DNA from: an uncultured Prevotella sp.
GTDB taxonomy: Bacteria; Bacteroidota; Bacteroidia; Bacteroidales; Bacteroidaceae
Direction of reading: 5' to 3'
DNA length: 64,000 nucleotides
Assembly: GCA_934272845.1 (NCBI GenBank)
Contig: CAKQSF010000004.1
Coordinates: 62,001 to 126,000, forward strand
The notes under the pieces are model-generated. The model was not told the origin of the DNA, did not search any database, and saw only the letters and a program-made list of their open reading frames with translations. The position numbers and the translations under genes were made by a program. Shown piece after piece: positions 18,282 through 27,182 of the stretch (its first letter is position 1; every line of letters begins with the position of its first letter).

Positions 18282-19745
18282 CTATTTCTTCTTAACAGGG
18301 TCACATGTGAGCCCTATTCCCAGTTTCTTGAATATCTTATGGTCTACCTCTGATAGCATTACTGTAGAGTGAACCTGGCAACCACGCAGGGCAGGGAGTT
18401 GCGCAAGAGCCTTGCGACAGTTCTCATCAGCCTGACTAAGTACTGATAAAGCAACGAGAACCTCATCGGTATGAAGGCGTGGGTTGTTACCACCAAGATA
18501 GTCTATCTTCGTCTTCTGGATAGGTTCTATCATGTTTTGCGGTATAAGACGCACGTTATGGTCAATGCCTGCAAGATACTTTGTAGCGTTAAGCAACAGT
18601 GCTGCGCTTGGACCAAGGAGGTCTGTAGACTTTGATGTAATCATAGTACCATCGGCAAGTTCAATTGCTGCGCATGGAGTACCTGTCTCATCACGGCGTT
18701 GTTTAGCCACAGTAGTAACCTTACGGGTTGCTGTAGTAATCTTAGCCTGGTTGAAGAGCATCTGAATCTTCTGCACTTCGCTCTCGTTGTCGGCACCATT
18801 AGCGAACTTATTGGTGGCTGCATAGTAACGACGTATTATCTCATCCTTTGATGCTTGACAGCAAACTTCATCGTCAGAGATGCAGAATCCTACCATGTTC
18901 ACGCCCATATCGGTTGGTGATTTGTATGGATTGCTGCCGTATATGCCTTCGAAGAGGGCGTTGAGGACAGGGAATATCTCTATGTCACGGTTGTAATTGA
19001 TGGCTATCTTGTTGTAGGCCTCAAGGTGGAACGGATCAATCATGTTCACATCGTTAAGGTCTGCCGTTGCGGCTTCGTACGCAATGTTTACTGGATGCTT
19101 CAAAGGAAGGTTCCAAACAGGGAATGTTTCGAACTTAGCATATCCTGCCTCTACACCACGTTTGTGCTCATTGTAGAGTTGGGATAGGCATACTGCCATC
19201 TTACCAGAGCCTGGTCCAGGTGCAGTAACGATGACAAGAGGGCGCTCGGTCTCTACATAGTCGTTCTTGCCGAAACCTTCATCGCTGGCGATAAGGTCCA
19301 CATTGTGTGGGTAACCGTCAATAAGGTAGTGTACGTAAGACTTGATACCGAGACGAGTAAGACGTTGGCGGAATGCATCGGCAGAGTGTTGTCCACTGTA
19401 GTGGGTCAATACTACAGAGCCAACGTAGAAACCGCGTTTGATGAACTCATCGCGAAGGCGCAACACGTCCTCATCGTATGTAATGCCAAGGTCAGCACGT
19501 ACCTTGTTCTTCTCAATGTCTTCAGCGCTGATAACGATAACAATCTCGATGTGATCGCTCAACTTATGGAACATTCTCAGTTTAGAGTCAGGCTGGAAAC
19601 CTGGCAGCACTCGGCTTGCATGATGGTCATCGAAGAGTTTTCCTCCAAGTTCAAGGTAGAGTTTTCCACTGAACTTTGCGATGCGTTCCTTGATGTGTTC
19701 AGACTGAATACGTATGTATTTGTCGTTGTCAAAACCTATCTTCAT
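18282..19745 (-). CDS. DUF1846 family protein
   Basis: A 487-residue cytoplasmic protein matching the widespread DUF1846 family in length and in the motifs MKIGFDNDKYIRIQSEHI, FDDHHASRVLPGF and VTAPGPGSGKMAVCLSQLY, the last looking like a nucleotide-binding loop. Its biochemical role is not established as far as I know. It ends near the nested terminator. The ribH stop lies 12 bases upstream of its start, so it probably sits at the end of the rib transcript, though a link to riboflavin is only positional. Confidence 0.85.
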   Translation of the reverse strand: MKIGFDNDKYIRIQSEHIKERIAKFSGKLYLELGGKLFDDHHASRVLPGFQPDSKLRMFHKLSDHIEIVIVISAEDIEKNKVRADLGITYDEDVLRLRDEFIKRGFYVGSVVLTHYSGQHSADAFRQRLTRLGIKSYVHYLIDGYPHNVDLIASDEGFGKNDYVETERPLVIVTAPGPGSGKMAVCLSQLYNEHKRGVEAGYAKFETFPVWNLPLKHPVNIAYEAATADLNDVNMIDPFHLEAYNKIAINYNRDIEIFPVLNALFEGIYGSNPYKSPTDMGVNMVGFCISDDEVCCQASKDEIIRRYYAATNKFANGADNESEVQKIQMLFNQAKITTATRKVTTVAKQRRDETGTPCAAIELADGTMITSKSTDLLGPSAALLLNATKYLAGIDHNVRLIPQNMIEPIQKTKIDYLGGNNPRLHTDEVLVALSVLSQADENCRKALAQLPALRGCQVHSTVMLSEVDHKIFKKLGIGLTCDPVKKK

Positions 19746-19757
19746 TATCTCTTCGTA

Positions 19758-20219
19758 TTAGAAGTTCTTGTTGAGGTTTATCATTTCTATGGCTGATATC
19801 ATGGCGTCTGCGCCCTTATTGCCAGCCTTTGTGCCAGCGCGTTCTACTGCTTGTTCTATGCTGTCGGTAGTAAGGATGCCGTTAAGTACAGGTATTCCGC
19901 TCTTCATCGCAGCCTGTGCTATGCCCTTTGCAGACTCGTTAGCAACCATATCAAAGTGAGGTGTTGCGCCACGTATTACTGCTCCGAGGCATACTACGGC
20001 GTCAAACTTGCCAGATTCAGCCATTTTCTGTGCGGTGAGAGGTATCTCAAAAGCACCAGGAACGTATGCAAGGGTGAGGTTGTCAGTATCACCGCCATGG
20101 CGAACGAAACAGTCTTCTGCTCCTGTTATGAGGTGAGAAACGATGAAATCATTAAAACGAGAGGCTACAATGCCTATCTTTTGGCCTTCTGCGACCAGTT
20201 TTCCTTCTACTATCTTCAT
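19758..20219 (-). CDS. ribH: 6,7-dimethyl-8-ribityllumazine synthase
   Basis: A 153-residue protein that condenses the pyrimidine from RibD with the butanone phosphate from RibBA to give lumazine, the penultimate riboflavin step. Typical motifs are [48 protein letters not shown] and [23 protein letters not shown]. The His in TPHFDMV is the expected proton acceptor. It is separated from ribBA by a 44-base tandem array but stays in the same orientation. Confidence 0.96.
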   Translation of the reverse strand: MKIVEGKLVAEGQKIGIVASRFNDFIVSHLITGAEDCFVRHGGDTDNLTLAYVPGAFEIPLTAQKMAESGKFDAVVCLGAVIRGATPHFDMVANESAKGIAQAAMKSGIPVLNGILTTDSIEQAVERAGTKAGNKGADAMISAIEMINLNKNF

Positions 20220-20315
20220 ATCGATTGGTTTGTTTGTGTATTTTTTTTAAAGGGAAGAGAACAGTACATTAAGATGGTAATGCTATTGCATTCACTGGTG
20301 TTCTTAATATTGTTA

Positions 20316-20623
20316 ACAGCCTTAGTTGTTCTTCTTTCTAACAGTTTGTTATGAAAATTATAGTCTAAGTTGTTTCTTTTTCTAACAGTTTGTTACGAAA
20401 AATACAGCCTTAGTTGTTCTTCTTTCTAACAGTTTGTTACGAAAAATACAGCCTTAGTTGTTCTTCATTCTAACAGTTTGTTACGAAAAATACAGCCTTA
20501 GTTGTTCTTCATTCTAACAGTTTGTAACGAAAAATACAACCTTAGTTGTTCTTCTTTCTAACAGTTTGTTACGAAAATTGTAGTCTAATTTTTTTCTTTT
20601 TCTAACAGTTTGTTATGGAATTC
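20316..20623. repeat. Tandem array, 7 copies of exactly 44 bases
   Basis: Seven in-register 44-base units with core TTCTAACAGTTTGTTACGAAAA; the first, second and last units are the most diverged. The array fills most of the ribBA-ribH gap (20220-20652), so it would be transcribed inside the rib messenger if the genes are co-transcribed. Nothing else was seen in that gap. Confidence 0.95.
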
Positions 20624-20652
20624 GGTGCTGTTAACATCTCTTGAACAGTCTG

Positions 20653-21879
20653 TTATTTATTCTTAGGCTTCTTAACGTGTAGCAGATGTCCCATCTTTGC
20701 GTACTTAGTGTACATATAGAATTCATCCTTTTCGTTACAAGTCATTTCTATAGGTTCGCGTGAAACGACCTTAAGTCCGAATCCATCAATGCCAGAAATC
20801 TTCAGTGGATTGTTGGTCATGAGTATCAGTTCCTTAATGCCCAGGTCGGCAAGGATGCTTGCTCCAGTGCCATATTCGCGCAAATCAGCCGCAAATCCCA
20901 GTGCAATGTTAGCCTCCACAGTATCCATTCCCTGGTCTTGCAGGTGGTAAGCACGCAGTTTGTTGATAAGACCTATGCCGCGACCTTCCTGTCGCAGATA
21001 TAGCAATACGCCCCTTCCACGTTTCTCTATGCGCTTTAACGCCTCTGCAAGTTGCTCACCGCAGTCGCAACGAAGGCTACCGAAGGCATCGCCCGTAAGA
21101 CATTCAGAGTGTACACGGCACAGAACAGGCTCAGGAGTGGTAACATCTCCCTTTACCAATGCTACGTGATGTTCTCCCGTAATCTTGTTGATGAAGCCCA
21201 CAGCGCGGAACGTTCCATATTTGGTTGGTAATTCGGCATCAGTTACTTTCTCAATAAGTTTCTCCGTACGGCGGCGATATTCTACGAGAGATTTTACCGT
21301 AATGCAGACTAATTCGTGTTCAGCAGCCAGTTCCTTCAGTTCTTTTGTGCGCATCATGGTTCCGTCTTCGCGCATCACTTCGCAGCACAGTCCAGCCTCT
21401 ACGAGTCCAGCCATGCGGCATAGGTCAACGGTAGCCTCTGTGTGTCCGGTACGAACCAGTACGCCCCCTTCCCTTGCTTGCAGCGGGAACATGTGTCCAG
21501 GACGTCGGAAGTCGATAGGCTTAGAGTTAGGGTCAGCAATGGCACGTGCCGTAATGCCGCGTTCGACAGCAGAGATACCCGTTGTCGTTGTGATGTGGTC
21601 TACGCTAACAGTGAAAGCCGTTTGGTGGTTATCGCTGTTGTGCATGACCATCTGTGGTAGATCAAGTTTCTCGCATAACGCCTTGCTCATAGGCATACAG
21701 ATAAGTCCTTTAGCAATGCTTGCCATCATATTAACGTTCTCTGTCGTTGCGAACTGTGCCGCACAGATAAGGTCTCCCTCGTTTTCGCGGTCGGGATCAT
21801 CTATAACGAGGATGCATTTTCCAGCCTTCAGAGCCTCAAGAGCCTCGTCAACGGTATTGAATTGAAAATCTTCTTGCAT
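20653..21879 (-). CDS. ribBA: Bifunctional DHBP synthase / GTP cyclohydrolase II
   Basis: A 408-residue fusion supplying both entry branches of riboflavin synthesis. The N-terminal half (about 1-205) is 3,4-dihydroxy-2-butanone 4-phosphate synthase with the acidic metal loop [11 protein letters not shown] and RPGHMFPL. The C-terminal half is GTP cyclohydrolase II with zinc cysteines in [18 protein letters not shown] and the [10 protein letters not shown] motif. Both active-site sets look intact. ribE starts 30 bases upstream. Confidence 0.97.
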   Translation of the reverse strand: MQEDFQFNTVDEALEALKAGKCILVIDDPDRENEGDLICAAQFATTENVNMMASIAKGLICMPMSKALCEKLDLPQMVMHNSDNHQTAFTVSVDHITTTTGISAVERGITARAIADPNSKPIDFRRPGHMFPLQAREGGVLVRTGHTEATVDLCRMAGLVEAGLCCEVMREDGTMMRTKELKELAAEHELVCITVKSLVEYRRRTEKLIEKVTDAELPTKYGTFRAVGFINKITGEHHVALVKGDVTTPEPVLCRVHSECLTGDAFGSLRCDCGEQLAEALKRIEKRGRGVLLYLRQEGRGIGLINKLRAYHLQDQGMDTVEANIALGFAADLREYGTGASILADLGIKELILMTNNPLKISGIDGFGLKVVSREPIEMTCNEKDEFYMYTKYAKMGHLLHVKKPKNK

Positions 21880-21909
21880 GTTTTTAGTTCCAAGTAAAAG
21901 GTGTGTAAA

Positions 21910-22587
21910 CTACCTATTGTTCATAAAATTACGATACATGCTAATCTTCTTTTCATTATCAGCATGATTATTCTTAGTGTCGTTATCCTTTGTGTGGGTA
22001 TTTGGTATGAGTAATTTCTCTACATATTTCGCCAAGACATCATTCTCAATGTTCACCGTATCGCCCACTTTTGCAGCGTGAAGTGTCGTAGCCCCCTGTG
22101 TATGTGGGATTAGAGAAACAGCGAATGATGTTTCCTTAACCTTGGCAACGGTAAGACTTACGCCTTGAATCGTTACGCTACCTTTCTCTATGATGTAGTG
22201 CATCAAGGTGTTAGAGCAATCTATCCACAACCAGATGGCGTTATCGTCATTAATGCGTTGACATATTTTTCCAGTTCCGTCAACATGTCCTTGCACGATG
22301 TGTCCGCCCAAACGTGATTGTAATGTTAATGCTCTTTCAAGGTTAACCTCGCTTCCTGGTTTCAGAGAAGCGAGTGATGTGCGTTTAACGGTCTCAGGCA
22401 TTACGTCAGCCGTGAAGCCAGTTGGTGTCATAGAGGTTACCGTAAGACATACACCGTTGGTAGCGATACTATCTCCAACCAGTGTGCCTTGCATAACCAG
22501 CGAAGCCTCTATCTCCAGTGTGATGCTTTTAACACCCCGTCGTATAGCCTTAATCCGCCCTATTTCTTCTACAATTCCTGTGAACAT
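21910..22587 (-). CDS. ribE: Riboflavin synthase alpha chain
   Basis: A 225-residue enzyme that dismutates two lumazine molecules into riboflavin. It has the expected start MFTGIVEEIG and the two internally duplicated lumazine-binding halves (NGVCLTV with GGHIVQGHVDG in the first, IQGVSLTV in the second). The last 30 residues (after KLLIPNT) are a polar Lys/Asn/Asp-rich tail beyond the usual family end. Its ATG lies 2 bases from a 239-base dispersed element that fills the gap to ribD. Confidence 0.95.
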   Translation of the reverse strand: MFTGIVEEIGRIKAIRRGVKSITLEIEASLVMQGTLVGDSIATNGVCLTVTSMTPTGFTADVMPETVKRTSLASLKPGSEVNLERALTLQSRLGGHIVQGHVDGTGKICQRINDDNAIWLWIDCSNTLMHYIIEKGSVTIQGVSLTVAKVKETSFAVSLIPHTQGATTLHAAKVGDTVNIENDVLAKYVEKLLIPNTHTKDNDTKNNHADNEKKISMYRNFMNNR

Positions 22588-22589
22588 TT

Positions 22590-22828
22590 AGTAATGTTAA
22601 AAAAATAACTTGATTATTTTATAAATGTTAGAGTAATGTTATTTTGTACTGTTTTTATTTCACCTTGCTGGCTATTTTATGGCTATTAATCAGTCCCGAA
22701 GCGCGCATCGCCCCCCTCTGTTTTCGCTTCTCCCCCGTTTGTTGGTGGATGGCACCCATGTTTATATTCCCACAAATATCTCAGCAATCTGAGACAAGAA
22801 CTGCACAAGTTATTTCTTCAACATTACT
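22590..22828. repeat. Dispersed element family 1, copy 1 (ribD-ribE gap)
   Basis: Terminal inverted repeats: AGTAATGTTAAAAAAATAAC at the left and its near-complement at the right. Its reverse complement matches 28413-28610 and 35982-36177, with an extra 40-base G-rich insertion beside the central hairpin. The right end supplies the first base of the ribD stop codon complement (22828-22830), and the left end is 2 bases from the ribE start. Confidence 0.85.
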
Positions 22829-24015
22829 TAATCTTCGTTATGAATGTTGGCAGAACCGTTAATGATAGAATTATTAACCAATCCGCTAATGAGAATATCT
22901 TCCCCAATAGGCATAACGACCCTGTCGTGCAGCGTAATGGCATCTGCCATCATCTCTATTCCGTCACCTTCAACAGGTGTTTTTGCCATTTTTCCGCCGA
23001 TAATCTTAGGTGCGATAAACGCCATAACCTCGTCAATCAGCCCTTCCTTGAGTAGTGCTTCGCTCAGTGTACCACCGCTTTCCAGCAGTATGCTGTCTAT
23101 TTTTTCGGCTCGAGCGCGTTGTGTTAGTTCCTTAAGCGTATTGCAGTTCCATAATACTACGCCTGCTTCTCTCAGCATTTGCAGTTTTTCCTCGTCCGCC
23201 CCATCAGCGTAAACCACCACTGTTGTAATCTCCCTTGCAGTGCTAACCAGTTGGCTTTCCATCGGAATGCGAGCCTGTCTGTCAGCCACAATGCGTATAG
23301 GGTGGCGTACTTCATGTTCCATCAGTCCCATACTCTCTAACACCTCGGGGCTTAATCTGACGTTAAGCATAGGGTCATCGGCAATCACCGTGCCAATGCC
23401 GCATAGTATAGCAGCGTTAATTCTGCGCACCTTATGCACATATTCACGTGCTTTCTCTCCCGTTACCCATCTGCTGTCACCTGTTGTAGTGGCAATTTTA
23501 CCATCAAGAGTCATTGCCCATTTCGCGGTAATCCATGGTGCATCTGTAGTGATATACTTCAGAAAAGCCCTGTTCTGCGTACGCAATTGTTTAACAAGGG
23601 CCTCCGCAATAGGTGTTCCCTCCATTACGTCTACCTCAATACCAGCCTTTCTCAGTATCTCCAGTCCTTTGCCCGCAACGAGAGGGTTAGGGTCGTTCAG
23701 TCCAACAACAACGCGTGCTATGCCATGCTCTATGATGGCATCGGTACATGGAGGTTGGTGACCTTCGTGACAGCAAGGCTCCAGTGTTACATACATAGTG
23801 GCCCCTTTACAGTCAACTCCCTTCTCTTCCGCATCCTTAAATGCAGCCCTTTCTGCGTGTAACTCACCGTATTTTGCGTGATACCCTTTGGCTATCACCT
23901 CGTCATCTCTTACCACCAGTGCCCCGACAAGCGGATTGGGGTTTACCCAACCTTCGCCTTTCTGCGCCAGAAGCATGGCATCCTGCATCAGTAATAAATC
24001 GTCGTCTGTTATCAT
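22828..24015 (-). CDS. ribD: Riboflavin biosynthesis deaminase/reductase
   Basis: A 395-residue bifunctional enzyme. Residues about 1-150 are a zinc cytidine-deaminase-type domain with HAE (His53, Glu55) and PCCHEGHQPPC (Cys81, Cys90) as the zinc and catalytic residues. The rest is a dihydrofolate-reductase-like 5-amino-6-(5-phosphoribosylamino)uracil reductase (WITAKWAMTLDGKIAT, GDSRWVTG, LLESGGTLSEALL). It is the first gene of the rib group, behind its own promoter. The leader is only about 50 bases and holds no FMN riboswitch. Confidence 0.96.
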   Translation of the reverse strand: MITDDDLLLMQDAMLLAQKGEGWVNPNPLVGALVVRDDEVIAKGYHAKYGELHAERAAFKDAEEKGVDCKGATMYVTLEPCCHEGHQPPCTDAIIEHGIARVVVGLNDPNPLVAGKGLEILRKAGIEVDVMEGTPIAEALVKQLRTQNRAFLKYITTDAPWITAKWAMTLDGKIATTTGDSRWVTGEKAREYVHKVRRINAAILCGIGTVIADDPMLNVRLSPEVLESMGLMEHEVRHPIRIVADRQARIPMESQLVSTAREITTVVVYADGADEEKLQMLREAGVVLWNCNTLKELTQRARAEKIDSILLESGGTLSEALLKEGLIDEVMAFIAPKIIGGKMAKTPVEGDGIEMMADAITLHDRVVMPIGEDILISGLVNNSIINGSANIHNED

Positions 24016-24071
24016 TTTGTTGATGTATCGTTACATAGTACAAGTTTAAATGCACCATATAAATATAGTTT

Positions 24072-24103
24072 GCAAAGTTAAGGAATAAATCTTAAACAGC
24101 AAA
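24072..24103 (-). promoter_or_regulatory. ribD promoter
   Basis: On the minus strand, TTTG (24100-24103) and TAACTTTGC (24072-24080) are 19 bases apart, a good Bacteroidetes match. It is divergent from the promoter of the next gene. The 24016-24326 gap holds only these two promoters and leaders. Confidence 0.75.
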
Positions 24104-24168
24104 ATTTCACTGTTGTTTTTTGTCCTTTTTACATAAATGTAAGTAACTTGCAAACAAGAAATCTGTTA

Positions 24169-24205
24169 TTTGCTTGTGTGTGTAAGATTTTTTTCATAAC
24201 TTTGC
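24169..24205 (+). promoter_or_regulatory. Promoter of the outer-membrane paralog pair
   Basis: TAACTTTGC at 24197-24205 with TTTG/TTG sequence at 24169-24176 upstream. Confidence 0.7.
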
Positions 24206-24326
24206 CGAACTATTTCTACTATATTGTCAACCTATGACAGTCATGAGGAAAGAAAAACCATGTTATAAAGCATAAAGAAACGAGGCGTTATCTCTGTTAA
24301 TGGATAGTTTCTGTAATACAAAAGTG

Positions 24327-25475
24327 ATGAAAAAAATAACGACAATATTGCTCGGACTAGGCATAACGGCTAATGTTATGGCTCAGAATGTCAACAATAA
24401 TACTTCGGCAGAATCCCAGTGCACGATGAGTAAAAATGGAGTGTTCAACCATTTCGATGCTTCTTTTACTCTCGGCACTACAGGTTTCGGCTTTGACGTA
24501 GCAACACCCATAACAGACTGGGTGCGTCTTCGTGCAGGTGGCACGTTTCGTTTGCCCAGTCATCACTCTGCCACTATCGGGACAGAAATAGCCTCTGGTG
24601 TATCAGAAGAAGAACAAACACGCCGTTTTGAGAAACTGTCAAGCATGATGGAGTCATTCATGGGTACTGCTCCATCGCGCACAGTGGAACTGGAAGGCAG
24701 TGAGAGAATGAACAACTTCAAGTTTCTCGTTGACGTGTTCCCATTTAAGAATAATCGTCATTGGCGCGTTACAGCGGGCTTCTTCATCGGCAACGGCACT
24801 ATAGTAGAGGGTCACAACACCTCGTTGAGCGTTAATACGCTTGCGGCTATGAGTTCGTATAACGCAATGTATGAGCAGGCTCGTCGTGGTGAGTTTGTTG
24901 ACCTCTCAGAGTTAGGCATAGATATTGATGCTGATATGGAGAGCAAAATTATCAACAAACTGCGCAGTTGGGGCGAGACGACCGATGCCAGTGGCAATGC
25001 GACGTATGCCGAATACGGTATCAGCATGCCGATAGGAACATATGCCCATGATGTTATTGCTCAGCAAGATATATACGATTTAAAAGGAAACCTCGTTCAT
25101 CGCAAGGGCGAAGTGATACGTAGTAAAGACGAAACCGTACGTCTTGTGCCTGATGATGACGACATGGTGCGCGTTGATGTGCATGTTAATAAGTTCAAGC
25201 CATACCTTGGTTTAGGCTATGAGTTTGCTGCTTCTAAGGACAAACGCAGTAGTATAGGTATAGACGCAGGTGTGCTCTTCTGGGGCGGCAGTCCCGTGTT
25301 CGACGTTAAACTGCCTGTTGGTATGGACGCAAGCGGTAATGTGTTAACTCAGAATTTAGACCTTGTGCGTGACGTAAACAATATCACCGGTTCCCTTGGT
25401 GACCATGTAAAGACGGCAGACAACTATACCGTTTATCCCGAGATAAGCGTGCGTTTCACGCGACGTCTATGGTAA
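24327..25475 (+). CDS. Predicted outer-membrane beta-barrel protein, paralog 1
   Basis: About 382 residues. The frame extends to an ATG at 24300, but ATG 24327 gives a clean signal peptide (MKKITTILLGLGITANVMAQ). The mature protein starts with NHFDASFTLGTTGFGFDVATPITDWVRLRAGG, ends in VYPEISVRFTRRLW (C-terminal Trp, alternating strands), and carries repeated amphipathic strands, as in outer-membrane barrels. The neighbour at 25544 is a clear paralog. I do not recognise a defined function. The gene lies 68 bases before its paralog and likely shares its transcript. Confidence 0.75.
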   Translation: MKKITTILLGLGITANVMAQNVNNNTSAESQCTMSKNGVFNHFDASFTLGTTGFGFDVATPITDWVRLRAGGTFRLPSHHSATIGTEIASGVSEEEQTRRFEKLSSMMESFMGTAPSRTVELEGSERMNNFKFLVDVFPFKNNRHWRVTAGFFIGNGTIVEGHNTSLSVNTLAAMSSYNAMYEQARRGEFVDLSELGIDIDADMESKIINKLRSWGETTDASGNATYAEYGISMPIGTYAHDVIAQQDIYDLKGNLVHRKGEVIRSKDETVRLVPDDDDMVRVDVHVNKFKPYLGLGYEFAASKDKRSSIGIDAGVLFWGGSPVFDVKLPVGMDASGNVLTQNLDLVRDVNNITGSLGDHVKTADNYTVYPEISVRFTRRLW

Positions 25476-25543
25476 ACCGTTGTTAAAAGTTGCCTAAGGA
25501 GAGATAATAGAAGTAAGAATACTATATCATATAGATTAGAATA

Positions 25544-26854
25544 ATGAAAAAAAACATAATAGCCCTTGCCCTTCTCTGTTTGTCTGCCACGGCCAGCGCA
25601 CAGGAAAATGCGGCAATCGCACAGCCAAAGACGACAGAGAAGAATGGATGGTTTAACCATTTTGATGTCGCTTTTACTGTTGGCACCAGCGGCTTAGGCT
25701 TTGATCTGGCTACACCGATGAGCGAGTGGGCGCGTCTTCGCATGGGCGGTGTGTTCCGTCCGCTTTATAGGTATGACGCCAGTTTTAACATGGAGGTATC
25801 AGAGGACCTTACTGCCGATGAGCAGGACCATCGCTTTGAGAGAATGTCTAAGACGCTAAAAGCACTTACAGGCAAAACGCCTAACAGAACAGTAGACATG
25901 CAGGGCGACTTAAAGATGAACAACTTTAAATTTCTTGTCGATGTCTTCCCATTCAAAAACTTCCGTAAACTGCATGTCACCATGGGCTTCTACTATGGTA
26001 ATGACGTTATAGTCGACGTACAGAATACCCCCGAAAGCGTGCGTAACCTTGAGGCGATAAACGCATATAACTCTATGTATAAAAAGGCCTTGGCAAAAGA
26101 AAGCCTTATAGACCTCGGCTCTATGGGTGTAGACAATGCAGGTGACGGAACCTTTGAGATAGCCAATTCACGCCTACGCTATTGGGGAGCGCGCGCAGAA
26201 GGTGCAGTAGAGAAAGGGTATAATAAGGGTGATGTGCCAAGCGAGATGAACGAACTGTTAGGCATAGACCCGTCAGACAATAGATATTACTCCGAGTTTG
26301 GCATGTCATTGCCTATAGGAACGATGACCCGAGATATCATAGCAGACCAAGATATCTACTATGACTACAGCGAGAAACTTGATAATCCATACTACGTTGG
26401 TGAGGGAGACGATATGCGCCAGGTAGAATATCGTACCGATGCCAACGGTAGAGTGAAGAAAACAGGCGAGATACGTTACAAAAAAGGTGAGGTGATACGC
26501 CATGCTGGTGAGACACTGCGCTTCGTTCCCGATGAGGATAACTCCATAGTAGCAGCGGCACGAGTAAACAAGTTTAAGCCATACCTCGGCTTAGGATTCG
26601 ATACACCGATAACGAAAGATAAACGAACAAGCATAGCCATAGACGCAGGCGTAATGTTCTGGGGAGGCAAACCTAGTGTTGATATCAGCACACCGGTGGG
26701 CGTAGACGCAGAAGGTAATAAGGTATATTGTACCGTTAACCTCGTGAAAGACGTAACGAACCTTCCTTCTAACATAGCGCGATACGTAGATTCAGTTAAG
26801 AAATACAGCGTATTCCCCGAGATAAGCCTACGCATCTCACAGCGACTGTGGTAA
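25544..26854 (+). CDS. Predicted outer-membrane beta-barrel protein, paralog 2
   Basis: A 436-residue paralog of the upstream gene. Shared blocks include NHFDVAFTVGTSGLGFDLATPMSEWARLR, the MNNFKFLVDVFPFKN core, IGTMTRDIIADQDIY, VNKFKPYLGLGFD and the ending VFPEISLRISQRLW. It differs by an insertion in the middle (about 200-300), probably extracellular loops. It has a signal peptide cut near residue 19 (ASAQ). Function unknown. Confidence 0.75.
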   Translation: MKKNIIALALLCLSATASAQENAAIAQPKTTEKNGWFNHFDVAFTVGTSGLGFDLATPMSEWARLRMGGVFRPLYRYDASFNMEVSEDLTADEQDHRFERMSKTLKALTGKTPNRTVDMQGDLKMNNFKFLVDVFPFKNFRKLHVTMGFYYGNDVIVDVQNTPESVRNLEAINAYNSMYKKALAKESLIDLGSMGVDNAGDGTFEIANSRLRYWGARAEGAVEKGYNKGDVPSEMNELLGIDPSDNRYYSEFGMSLPIGTMTRDIIADQDIYYDYSEKLDNPYYVGEGDDMRQVEYRTDANGRVKKTGEIRYKKGEVIRHAGETLRFVPDEDNSIVAAARVNKFKPYLGLGFDTPITKDKRTSIAIDAGVMFWGGKPSVDISTPVGVDAEGNKVYCTVNLVKDVTNLPSNIARYVDSVKKYSVFPEISLRISQRLW

Positions 26855-26905
26855 AAACTTGTAACTAACTGTGACTAAGTAATAAACCTTAAATATAACT
26901 AACCA

Positions 26906-26977
26906 ATGACAATGACAATTTTTAAAATGCTGACATTGACCACAGCAGTGGGACTTGGCATCGTAATACTGATGTAG
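26906..26977 (+). CDS. Possible 23-residue hydrophobic small protein
   Basis: ATG to TAG encodes MTMTIFKMLTLTTAVGLGIVILM, which could form one membrane helix. It lies between the second barrel gene and a strong terminator, so it would be the last gene on that transcript. There is no ribosome binding site and no homology evidence. Confidence 0.35.
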   Translation: MTMTIFKMLTLTTAVGLGIVILM

Positions 26978-27021
26978 TCCGTTGCAAGGCATAGCAGTAA
27001 GTAACTTTCTTAGAGGTTACG

Positions 27022-27053
27022 AAAAAGGCAATACCATGGAGTATTGCCTTTTT
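27022..27053 (+). terminator. Rho-independent terminator
   Basis: AAAAAGGCAATAC / GTATTGCCTTTTT (27022-27034 with 27041-27053), 6-base loop, continuing into a T tract. Confidence 0.92.
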
Positions 27054-27101
27054 TTTGTGTTACAAAAGTATAAAAATATTGTGTGAAAAAGATTTTTTTC
27101 T

Positions 27102-27110
27102 TAACTTTGC
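27102..27110 (+). promoter_or_regulatory. Promoter of the amidase gene
   Basis: TAACTTTGC, 72 bases before the amidase ATG, with TTG-containing sequence near 27079 as the upstream box. Confidence 0.65.
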
Positions 27111-27182
27111 ACAATATATGTGACAATGAATAAATGCCACGTATGCGTGAAAAAGACGGAAAACGACCTGTAATAACCATAT

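Noticed and set aside
21185..21865. 226-codon plus-strand frame
   Set aside because: It lies entirely antisense to ribBA, which has intact domain motifs.
24016..24071. FMN riboswitch before ribD
   Set aside because: The leader between the predicted promoter and the ATG is only about 50 bases and lacks any recognisable RFN element.
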